64,000 bases of DNA from positions 49,919 to 113,918 of the forward strand of contig NZ_JABBXF010000044.1 in the NCBI RefSeq assembly GCF_013030945.1, read 5' to 3'. Shown piece after piece: positions 16,268 through 23,261 of this stretch. The position numbers and the translations under genes are program-made. The number at the start of each line of letters is the position of its first letter. Position 1 is the stretch's first letter. The stretch comes from Streptomyces morookaense (lineage in GTDB: Bacteria > Actinomycetota > Actinomycetes > Streptomycetales > Streptomycetaceae). The notes under the pieces are model-generated. The model ran no database searches, was not told the DNA's origin, and was given only the letters and a program-made list of their open reading frames with translations.

Positions 16268-17313
16268 CACAGGCCAGTGCCGCCCTCGCGGAACCCGCCG
16301 CAGGCAGTGACTTCGCCCCGCTGCTGCGCCAGGTGCGGGCAACGGGGCTCCTGGAGCGCCGACGCGGCCGGTATGCGGCGGCCATCGCCGGCGATCTGTT
16401 CATGCTCGCCGCCACTGCCACCGTGGTCGTGCTCACCGGCGACACCTGGTGGAACCTGCTGCTCGCCGTGCCCCTGGCGGTCTTCTCCGCCCGTGTTGCC
16501 TTCATCGGACACGACAGCGGACACGCCCAGATATCCAGGACCCGCCGGGTCAACCGTGTCCTCGGGACTGTCCACGCCAATCTGCTGCTGGGTATGAGCT
16601 ACGGCTGGTGGAACGACAAGCACAACCGCCACCACGCCAATCCCAATCACGTCGACAAGGACCCGGACGTGGGGGTGGGCGCACTCGTGTGGACCCAGAG
16701 CCAGGCCGCCCGGCGGGAGGGCTTCGCCCGCTGGCTGACCCTCCATCAAGCACGGCTCTTCTTCCCCCTGTTGCTGCTCGAAGGCATCAACCTGAAGGTC
16801 TCGGGCGTGCGCGACCTCAAACAGCGGGAGCCGCGCGACCGCCACATCGAAGCGATACTTCTGACACTGCACGCGGCGGGGTACGCAACTCTGTTGCTGA
16901 CCGCCATGTCGCCCGGCAAGGCAATGGCTTTCGCTCTGCTCCACCACGCCCTCTTCGGCCTTCACCTCGGTATGGTCTTCGCCCCCAACCACAAGGGCAT
17001 GGAGATGCCGGACCCGGACGGCGAGCGCTGGGGGCACCTGCGACGCCAGGTCCTCACCTCCCGCAATGTCCGGGGCGGCGTGGTCGTCGACTGGTTCATG
17101 GGCGGGCTGAACTACCAGATCGAACACCACATCTTCCCCAACATGCCGCGTCCCCACCTGCGGCTCGCCCGGCCTCTGGTCCGCGCCCACTGCCGGGCGA
17201 CCGGCCTGCCGTACACCGAAACCGGACTCGTCGAGTCCTATGCGCAGGCGCTGCGCCATATGCACGCCGTCGGAGCCCCACTGCGGGACGGACAAGGAGC
17301 CGGGCCTCGTTGA
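16264..17313 (+). CDS. Membrane fatty acid desaturase / hydroxylase
   Basis: 349 residues. Three histidine boxes of the FA_desaturase superfamily are present and correctly spaced: HDSGH (83-87), HNRHH (120-124) and QIEHH (285-289), plus hydrophobic segments at about 40-80 and 195-240. QIEHH is the third box of delta-5/6/delta-9 front-end-type acyl-lipid desaturases, but no cytochrome b5 domain is fused. The enzyme would insert a double bond into membrane acyl chains using a di-iron centre. The start is GTG 16264, overlapping the preceding frame. A hairpin follows. Confidence 0.92.
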   Translation: MTQASAALAEPAAGSDFAPLLRQVRATGLLERRRGRYAAAIAGDLFMLAATATVVVLTGDTWWNLLLAVPLAVFSARVAFIGHDSGHAQISRTRRVNRVLGTVHANLLLGMSYGWWNDKHNRHHANPNHVDKDPDVGVGALVWTQSQAARREGFARWLTLHQARLFFPLLLLEGINLKVSGVRDLKQREPRDRHIEAILLTLHAAGYATLLLTAMSPGKAMAFALLHHALFGLHLGMVFAPNHKGMEMPDPDGERWGHLRRQVLTSRNVRGGVVVDWFMGGLNYQIEHHIFPNMPRPHLRLARPLVRAHCRATGLPYTETGLVESYAQALRHMHAVGAPLRDGQGAGPR

Positions 17314-17344
17314 GCCGCACCCGGGCTCCGGGCGGAGCCCGTCC

Positions 17345-17377
17345 ACGCCCCCGTGGGCGCAAGCCGCACGGGGGCGT
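17345..17377 (+). terminator. 11-bp hairpin after the desaturase
   Basis: ACGCCCCCGTG (17345-17355) pairs perfectly with CACGGGGGCGT (17367-17377). The following 200 bp (to 17575) contain no supported gene; a minus-strand stretch with ALNAITVVYANALWEEG may be debris. Confidence 0.7.
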
Positions 17378-17575
17378 CGGCGTTGAGGCCGGTGGCCACC
17401 AGACCGGTTGGCCACGTTGTCCCGGATGCCCTCCTCCCACAGCGCGTTCGCGTACACGACGGTGATCGCGTTGAGCGCGGCCTGGACGTGTTCACCACGC
17501 GCGGTGCGCCCGAGCGATGCAGTAACGGAACGCAGTCGGCGGCCGGGAGCAAGCCAACCACCTTTTCTCGTGCCT

Positions 17576-19099
17576 CTAGAAGAAGCCCAGCTTCTTCGCC
17601 GAGTAGCTCACCAGAAGATTCTTCGTCTGCTGATAGTGATCCAGCATCATCTTGTGCCCCTCCCTCCCGATCCCCGACTGCTTGTACCCGCCGAACGCGG
17701 CGTGAGCCGGATACGCGTGGTAGCAGTTGGTCCAGACGCGCCCCGCCTGGATGGCGCGGCCTGCGCGGTAGGCCGTGGTGCCGTTGCGGGTCCAGACGCC
17801 GGCGCCGAGGCCGTAGAGGGTGTCGTTGGCGATGCCGATCGCGTCGTCGAAGTCGGTGAACGAGGTGACGGCCACGACCGGGCCGAAGATCTCCTCCTGG
17901 AAGATGCGCATGCGGTTCGTGCCCTCGAAGACCGTGGGCTGGACGTAGTAGCCGCCCTTGAGTTCGCCGCCGAGGTCGGCGCGGGTGCCGCCGGTGAGGA
18001 TGCGGGCGCCTTCCTGTTTGCCGATGTCGAGGTAGGAGAGGACCTTCTCCAGCTGGTCGTTGGAGGCCTGGGCGCCGATCATCGTGGTGGTGTCGAGGGG
18101 ATGGCCGGGGACGATGGCCTCGGTGCGGGTGATGGCCGCCTCCAGGAAGGAGGCGTAGTGGCCGCGCTGGATCAGGGCGCGGGAGGGGCAGGTGCACACC
18201 TCGCCCTGGTTGAGGGCGAACATGGTGAAGCCTTCGAGGGCCTTGTCGAGGAAGTCGTCGTCGGCGGCCGAGACGTCGTCGAAGAAGATGTTCGGGCTCT
18301 TGCCGCCGAGTTCGAGGGTGACGGGCTTCAGGTTCTCCGAGGCGTATTGCATGATCAGCCGGCCTGTCGTCGTTTCGCCGGTGAACGCGATCTTCGCCAC
18401 CCGCGGGCTCGACGCCAGTGGCTTGCCAGCCTCCACACCGAAGCCGTTGACGATGTTCACCACGCCCGGCGGGAGGAGGTCCGAGACCAGGTCGAGCCAG
18501 ACGTGGATCGACGCCGGAGTCTGCTCCGCCGGCTTCAGGACCACCGCGTTGCCCGCGGCCAGGGCCGGGGCCAGTTTCCACGTCGCCATGAGGATCGGGA
18601 AGTTCCACGGGATGATCTGGGCCACCACGCCCAGCGGCTCGTGGAAGTGGTACGCGACCGTGTCCTCGTCCAGTTCGGACAGGGTGCCCTCCTGGGCCCG
18701 TATCGCGCCCGCGAAGTAGCGGAAGTGGTCGACGGCGAGCGGGATGTCGGCGGCGAGGGTCTCGCGGACGGGCTTGCCGTTCTCCCAGGACTCGGCGACC
18801 GCGAGCAGCTCCAGGTTCTGCTCCATGCGGTCGGCGATGCGGCTGAGCACCGCGGCGCGTTCGGCCGGGGACGTACGGGCCCAGCCGGGGGCCGCGGCGT
18901 GGGCGGCGTCCAGGGCGGCCTCGACGTCCTCGGCCGTGCCGCGGGCGATCTCGGTGAACGGCTGCCCGTTCACCGGGGTCGGGTTCTCGAAGTACCGTCC
19001 CTGCTTGGGCGGTACGTACGCGCCGCCGATCCAGTGGTCGTAGCGCGAACGGTAGGAGACGATCGCGTCGGGGGAGCCGGGGCTTGCGTAGCGGGTCAT
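17576..19099 (-). CDS. NAD(P)-dependent aldehyde dehydrogenase
   Basis: 507 residues from ATG 19099, preceded by GGAGGA. Signature elements: IIPWNFPILMATWKLAPAL, the glycine loop FTGETTTG, the general base in TLELGGKSPN (Glu263) and the nucleophile in QGEVCTCPSR (Cys302). The protein closely fits the ExaC/AldB-type family that oxidises acetaldehyde and short aldehydes. It ends KKLGFF. The GAF regulator lies 56 bp upstream on the same strand, so transcription of the dehydrogenase probably depends on it or is shared with it. Confidence 0.93.
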   Translation of the reverse strand: MTRYASPGSPDAIVSYRSRYDHWIGGAYVPPKQGRYFENPTPVNGQPFTEIARGTAEDVEAALDAAHAAAPGWARTSPAERAAVLSRIADRMEQNLELLAVAESWENGKPVRETLAADIPLAVDHFRYFAGAIRAQEGTLSELDEDTVAYHFHEPLGVVAQIIPWNFPILMATWKLAPALAAGNAVVLKPAEQTPASIHVWLDLVSDLLPPGVVNIVNGFGVEAGKPLASSPRVAKIAFTGETTTGRLIMQYASENLKPVTLELGGKSPNIFFDDVSAADDDFLDKALEGFTMFALNQGEVCTCPSRALIQRGHYASFLEAAITRTEAIVPGHPLDTTTMIGAQASNDQLEKVLSYLDIGKQEGARILTGGTRADLGGELKGGYYVQPTVFEGTNRMRIFQEEIFGPVVAVTSFTDFDDAIGIANDTLYGLGAGVWTRNGTTAYRAGRAIQAGRVWTNCYHAYPAHAAFGGYKQSGIGREGHKMMLDHYQQTKNLLVSYSAKKLGFF

Positions 19100-19155
19100 G
19101 GGACGTCCTCCGGTGGGCAGTTGCCGGTCGCCGTTCGACTGTGCGGCCAAGGACG

Positions 19156-20325
19156 CTAGCGCCGGACAGGTTGCGCGAACGTTGCCCGCAGCAGCCGGGC
19201 CCGCACCGCGACCGAGCGGCGGTGTGCCGCGCTCTCCGGGAGCGCTGCCAGCAGCCGTTCCCATACCTCCAGGTCGTCCTCGCCCCACGGGCTGTCCGCC
19301 CACGACTGCAGCGCGCCCGCGTCCCCGCTGCCCAGGACCGCGCGCCGCAGCCGGTCCTCCAGCAGGCGGCGCAGCCTGCAGACGCCCGGCGCCTCGGACA
19401 GGGGGAGGAGGGGGCCGTCGTACCGGTCGAGCGCGGCACGCAGATCGCCCGCCGCCAACTCCCGTTCCACGCCCGCCGCGTCCGTCTCCACGACGGCGCA
19501 CAGCCGGTACGGGCGAGAGCCCAGCAACGGGCCCACCAGGCGCCGCAGCCGGGAGAGTTCGGCGCGCAGCGTCACCGGTGGCACGGCGCGCTCGCAGCCG
19601 TAGAGCCCGGCCGCGAGACCGTCCCCGGTGAGGCCCTCCGGATGTGCCGCCAGCAGCACCAGGATCTCGCTGTGCCGGCGGCCCAGCCGTATCCGGCGGC
19701 CGGCGCCGGTCAGCAGCGCCTCGTCCCTGCCGAGCGCCGACAGCGACCAGCCGCCGGCCGAGCCGCCGCGGTCGGCGGCCAGCTGGGCCTCGGCCGCGCG
19801 GGCCGTCGCGCGGACCAGCGCCAGGCAGTGCGGGGCGGCGAGGTGGTCGCCGCCGGTGATGTCGACGGCGCCCAGCAGCCGCCCCGTGCGCGGGTCGTGG
19901 ACGGGCGCGGCGGCGCAGGTCCACGGCTGCACCAGCCGGTTGTAGTGCTCGGCGGCGACGATCTGCACCGCATGGCCCAGGGCGAGGGCGGTGCCCGGCG
20001 CGTTGGTGCCGGCGTGCCGCTCGTCCCAGCGGGCGCCCGCGACGAAGTTCATGCGCTCGGCCCGGCCGCGCAGCCCGCGGTGGCCCTCGACCCACAGCAT
20101 GCGGCCCGCCGCGTCGCAGACCGCCAGCAGGTGCGTCCCGTCGTCGGCGAGGGAGCCGAGCAGCTCGCGGAAGAGCGGCATCGCCCGGGACAGCGGATGC
20201 GCCCGGCGGTAGCCGTCCAGTTCGGGGCCGGACAGCTCGACGGGGGCCAGGAATTCGGGAGCCGGCAGGGCGGCCGCCGAGCGCCGCCAGGACGCGGCCA
20301 CCAACTCCGCATGGGTGCTGGCCAC
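19156..20325 (-). CDS. GAF-domain transcriptional regulator with C-terminal winged helix
   Basis: 389 residues from GTG 20325 with GAGGAGG at the right distance. Residues about 30-180 form an AcoR-type GAF sensor (FVAGARWDERHAGTNAPGTAL, VQPWTCAAAPVHDPRTGRLLG). The C-terminal part contains LGRRHSEILVLLAAHPEGLTGDGLA and VTLRAELSRLRRLVG, a SARP/OmpR-like winged helix rather than the sigma-54 AAA+ module of AcoR. This regulator type commonly stands next to aldehyde dehydrogenase genes in Streptomyces, so it probably senses an aldehyde or alcohol and controls 17576-19099. Confidence 0.85.
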   Translation of the reverse strand: MASTHAELVAASWRRSAAALPAPEFLAPVELSGPELDGYRRAHPLSRAMPLFRELLGSLADDGTHLLAVCDAAGRMLWVEGHRGLRGRAERMNFVAGARWDERHAGTNAPGTALALGHAVQIVAAEHYNRLVQPWTCAAAPVHDPRTGRLLGAVDITGGDHLAAPHCLALVRATARAAEAQLAADRGGSAGGWSLSALGRDEALLTGAGRRIRLGRRHSEILVLLAAHPEGLTGDGLAAGLYGCERAVPPVTLRAELSRLRRLVGPLLGSRPYRLCAVVETDAAGVERELAAGDLRAALDRYDGPLLPLSEAPGVCRLRRLLEDRLRRAVLGSGDAGALQSWADSPWGEDDLEVWERLLAALPESAAHRRSVAVRARLLRATFAQPVRR

Positions 20326-20419
20326 GAGGAACCTCCTCGAAGGTCGTGGTGCGGGAGCGGTGCGGGACGGGGCCGTACGGGGTACATCCGGAACAGGCAG
20401 GGGATTGCAGTGAGCACGT

Positions 20420-20460
20420 CACGCGAGGCCCCGTCACACGAGACCCCGTCACACGAGACC
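20420..20460. repeat. Tandem 15-bp repeats (2.7 copies)
   Basis: Units CAC(G/A)CGAG(G/A)CCCCGT at 20420-20434 and 20435-20449, then an 11-bp partial copy. They lie between the GAF regulator start and the holin-like gene and could be operator sites for either; too few to be CRISPR. Confidence 0.6.
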
Positions 20461-20541
20461 ACGCGCGACGGCACTGCACCACTCCGCGCGGCCCTGCCCG
20501 CTCGTACCCCCCGACCCCAGGAACGGAAAGAAGAAAGAAGC

Positions 20542-20781
20542 ATGTCCTCCAAGGTGCTCGCCGACATAGCCGAACGGACCCTCGCCGCCTACGTCACCAC
20601 CTTCCTCGGCCTGCTCATCGCCGACGGAGCGAACCTCGCCAGTGTCTCCGCCGTCAAGGCCGCCGCCATTGCCGCGATTCCCGCCGCCCTCTCCGTGATC
20701 AAGGGGGCCATCGGGAGCCGGTTCGGGGACAAGGACAGTGCCGCCTGGCTGCCGGGCCGCCTCCGGCGGGGCACGGCATAG
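20542..20781 (+). CDS. Holin-like small membrane protein (r1t-type)
   Basis: 79 residues, MSSKVLADIAERTLAAYVTT start. Two hydrophobic helices (AAYVTTFLGLLIADGANL and AAAIAAIPAALSVIKGAI) followed by GSRFGDKDSAAWLP, the arrangement of r1t/phage holin-type proteins that Streptomyces and actinophages share. There are no other phage genes nearby, so it is probably a chromosomal orphan. The ribosome site is weak (AAGAAAGAAG). Confidence 0.7.
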   Translation: MSSKVLADIAERTLAAYVTTFLGLLIADGANLASVSAVKAAAIAAIPAALSVIKGAIGSRFGDKDSAAWLPGRLRRGTA

Positions 20782-21046
20782 CGGAATCCCTCCCTTCACA
20801 CGGGGTGTGCGCGATGTGCCCGCGCACACCCCCTCGCACACGTTCCCGGCCCGGCCCGCCGCGCGGAAGACTTGCCCTTGCGAGTCCCACTTGGCGCGAC
20901 GGGACCGGGCCCCGGTCCATCCCCCCGAGCCGGAGGCCCGCCGCCCCGTACCGCCGGGCGGACGGTACGGGGCGGGGCCATGCACCCGGGTGCAGTACGT
21001 ACCCCGCCTTCGCTCCGCACGGAGCGGGTGCAACGATGTGCGGGTC

Positions 21047-21751
21047 ATGAAAAGTGGGCAGCAGGCGGGACACATGCCGCGGGCGTTGCGAGCCGCCGTG
21101 TTCGCAGCGGTCTGCGTGCTGCTCGCAGCCCTGGGCCACGCCGTCATGTCCGGGACCACGGTTCCGTGGTGGGCCGTCGCCGTCGCGCTGACCGGAACGG
21201 GCAGCTGCGCCTGGTTCCTCGCGGGGCGCGAACGCGGGCCGCTGCTCATCACGCTCGCCACCGTGGGCGCGCAGACGGGTCTGCACTCCTTCTTCTCGGT
21301 GGCGCAGAGCGTGGCCCAACGGGCTGCGGCCGCCCAGGCGGCGGACACCCTGTCCGCTCCCGTCGGGGACCGCCTCACCTGCGGCGGACTTCCGCCGACG
21401 GCGATGACGATGCCCATGCCCCCGGAACACACCGGGCACATGGCCATGGACCACATGTCCATGGGCGCCGGCCACGGCGCCCTCGGCATGTGGTCCGCGC
21501 ACGTCCTGGTCGCCGTCGTCTGCGGCATCTGGCTCTCCGGCGGCGAGCAGGCCGCCTTCCGCCTGGGCCGCACCATCGGCGCGCGGCTGCGCGCCCCGCT
21601 GCTCCTCCTCTTCCACGACGTACCGGCCCGCTCCGGCCCGCCGCGCATCCGCGCCGACCGGTCGCGTGCCGCACAGCGGCTGCGTCAGCTGCTGTACGCC
21701 CATGTCATCGCCACGCGTGGTCCGCCGGCCGCCCGTGTCGCCTTCTGCTGA
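21047..21751 (+). CDS. Met/His-rich integral membrane protein of the copper block
   Basis: About 234 residues from ATG 21047 (GTG 21038 is an alternative). Hydrophobic helices at residues 15-35, 42-58 and about 70-90; then a Met/His-rich loop (MTMPMPPEHTGHMAMDHMSM) and one more helix before a basic tail. Such loops bind Cu(I) or Cu(II) in periplasmic copper proteins. Its location before the sigma/anti-sigma pair, PCu(A)C and CopA supports a copper role. The family name is not known to me with certainty. Confidence 0.75.
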   Translation: MKSGQQAGHMPRALRAAVFAAVCVLLAALGHAVMSGTTVPWWAVAVALTGTGSCAWFLAGRERGPLLITLATVGAQTGLHSFFSVAQSVAQRAAAAQAADTLSAPVGDRLTCGGLPPTAMTMPMPPEHTGHMAMDHMSMGAGHGALGMWSAHVLVAVVCGIWLSGGEQAAFRLGRTIGARLRAPLLLLFHDVPARSGPPRIRADRSRAAQRLRQLLYAHVIATRGPPAARVAFC

Positions 21752-21873
21752 CGGCGACCCACCCGGCCGATCACGTCACCGGGCCGCCCGCTCCCCACGA
21801 CCGGGCGCCCGGAATCCAGGAAGGACCCAGGGCGATGACCCCTGCCCGAACAACCCTGATTTATCCGGCTTCG

Positions 21874-22098
21874 TCAGCCGATGTCCGTGCCGACGTCCGT
21901 GCCGATGTCCGTGCCGATGCCCGAGCCGGTGTCCAACTGCCTGGCCAGCACCTTGAGCCGCAGCGCCCGTTCGCCCCAGCGGCGGCACTCGGCGCACCCG
22001 CGCAGGTGTGCGTCGAGCGCCGCGCCGGTCGTCCCCGGCGGCAGCTCCTCGCGGTCGATGCGGGCGGATATGGCGGTACGGGCCTGGCTGCAGTGCAC
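21874..22098 (-). CDS. Zinc-finger (zf-HC2) anti-sigma factor, soluble, with 12-bp repeat tail
   Basis: 74 residues from GTG 22098. The start MHCSQARTAISARID and LDAHLRGCAECRRW give the H-x3-C-x2-C zinc site of ZAS anti-sigma factors. No transmembrane helix follows, so it is a soluble form. The C-terminus is built of GTDIG/GTDVG units encoded by a 12-bp tandem repeat (about 21880-21925). It is divergent from the ECF sigma gene with only 25 bp between starts, the expected partner. It probably binds and silences that sigma factor until metal or thiol stress disturbs the zinc site. Confidence 0.75.
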   Translation of the reverse strand: MHCSQARTAISARIDREELPPGTTGAALDAHLRGCAECRRWGERALRLKVLARQLDTGSGIGTDIGTDVGTDIG

Positions 22099-22123
22099 CC
22101 GGCCATCGTCGCAGGAGGCCGCC

Positions 22124-22711
22124 GTGCGTGACGACGAGACGGTGACCGCCTGGGCGCTCGCCGCCCGCAGCGGCGACGCCGACGCGGTGGAGCGCTTCAT
22201 CCGCGCGACGCAGAGCGACGTGCGGCGGTACGTGGCCCGGCTGAGCAACGACCCGCAGGGCGCGGACGACCTCGTGCAGGAGACCTACCTGCGGGCCCTG
22301 CGCTCGCTGGCCCGCTTCGAGGGCCGCTCCTCGGCCCGCACCTGGCTGCTGTCCATCGCCCGCCGCACGGTCGTCGACCGGCTGCGCTTCCAGGCCGCGC
22401 GGCCGCGGCTGTCCGACACCGACGACTGGCTGTCCGCCGCCGAGCGGGCACAGTCCGCCGGACTGCCGGGCTTCGACGAGGGCGTGGCCCTCTCGCAGCT
22501 GCTCGACCGGCTGCCCTGCGAGCGCCGTGAGGCGTTCGTCCTGACCCAGCTGCTCGGACTGCCGTACGCGGAGGCCGCGGTGGTCGCGGGCTGCCCGGTC
22601 GGCACCGTGCGGTCCCGCGTGGCGCGGGCCCGAGAGTCGCTGATCGGTCAGCTGGAGACGGCCGAGCGCGATGTGCCGGTGCGCGGGCGCGTACCGGCCA
22701 TGGCGGGGTAG
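22124..22711 (+). CDS. ECF RNA polymerase sigma factor
   Basis: 195 residues from GTG 22124 with AGGAGG six bases upstream. Region 2 (DDLVQETYLRALRSLARFEG, then ARTWLLSIARRTVVDRLR) and region 4 (LPCERREAFVLTQLLGLPY, then GCPVGTVRSRVARARESL) are complete, and no region 3 or extra C-terminal domain is present. The partner is the divergent zinc-finger anti-sigma. The position next to PCu(A)C and CopA suggests that its regulon includes copper handling genes; no -35/-10 consensus could be assigned here. Ends at a bidirectional 18-bp terminator. Confidence 0.9.
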   Translation: MRDDETVTAWALAARSGDADAVERFIRATQSDVRRYVARLSNDPQGADDLVQETYLRALRSLARFEGRSSARTWLLSIARRTVVDRLRFQAARPRLSDTDDWLSAAERAQSAGLPGFDEGVALSQLLDRLPCERREAFVLTQLLGLPYAEAAVVAGCPVGTVRSRVARARESLIGQLETAERDVPVRGRVPAMAG

Positions 22712-22724
22712 GCGTCACCGCGTA

Positions 22725-22764
22725 CGAAGGGGGCCACGGGCGACAGCGCCCGTGGCCCCCTTCG
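22725..22764. terminator. 18-bp perfect bidirectional terminator
   Basis: Arms 22725-22742 and 22747-22764 with loop ACAG lie between the convergent sigma factor and PCu(A)C genes. Confidence 0.8.
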
Positions 22765-22775
22765 CACGTGCCGGG

Positions 22776-23252
22776 TCAGTTGCCCGGCCGGACGACCACC
22801 GCCTCGCCGCGCACCTCGCCGCTCTCGCGGAAGCGCAGGACGAACGGGAGCCGGTCGCCGACGCGCAGGCGCGGCGGTCCGGACACCATCACGTCCAGTT
22901 CGTGCGGGGACATCTCCAGCGTGCCGTGCGCCGGGACGGTCGCGGAGTGCACCATCCGCATCGTTCCGGCACCGTTCTTCACGACCGTGCGGCTGAGCAT
23001 CGCGCCGCGGGCCGAGGGGACGTCGACGCCGACGAGCTCGTCGTCGGTGTCACCGGCGTTGCGCAGCCGGAAGAAGGCCGCGGTGTCGTCCGTCCCGAAC
23101 GGGACCAGGACGCGCGCGTCCTCGACCGTCACGGAGGCGGGGCGGCCCGCGGCGCCGGAGGCCGTCCAGGCGGTCAGCCCGCCGAGGGCGACCGCGCACG
23201 CGGCGACGGGCACGAGGGCCGCGCGGGCGGTGCGGAGGAGCGAGTCCTTCAT
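22776..23252 (-). CDS. PCu(A)C-type copper chaperone (DUF461)
   Basis: 158 residues from ATG 23252 (AAGGA six bases upstream). The N-terminus has one hydrophobic signal/anchor (ALVPVAACAVALGGLTAW), and the body follows the PCu(A)C cupredoxin-like pattern: FGTDDTAAFFRLRN, AMLSRTVVKNGAGTMRM, LEMSPHELDVMV, FVLRFRESGEVRGEAVV. The Met/His residues in the M-x10-M and HxM positions bind Cu(I) in this family. It acts outside the membrane, delivering copper to cuproenzymes such as cytochrome oxidase. Directly downstream of copA, so co-transcribed. Confidence 0.88.
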   Translation of the reverse strand: MKDSLLRTARAALVPVAACAVALGGLTAWTASGAAGRPASVTVEDARVLVPFGTDDTAAFFRLRNAGDTDDELVGVDVPSARGAMLSRTVVKNGAGTMRMVHSATVPAHGTLEMSPHELDVMVSGPPRLRVGDRLPFVLRFRESGEVRGEAVVVRPGN

Positions 23253-23261
23253 CACGATTCC

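Noticed and set aside
20420..20460. Tandem repeats as a CRISPR array
   Set aside because: Fewer than three 15-bp units with no spacers and no cas genes.
17576..20482. 968-codon frame joining the aldehyde dehydrogenase and upstream sequence
   Set aside because: The upstream part is a shadow of the GAF regulator; a good ribosome site marks the true start at 19099.
20542..20781. Prophage or tailocin around the holin-like gene
   Set aside because: No endolysin, structural or integrase gene is near; such orphans are common.
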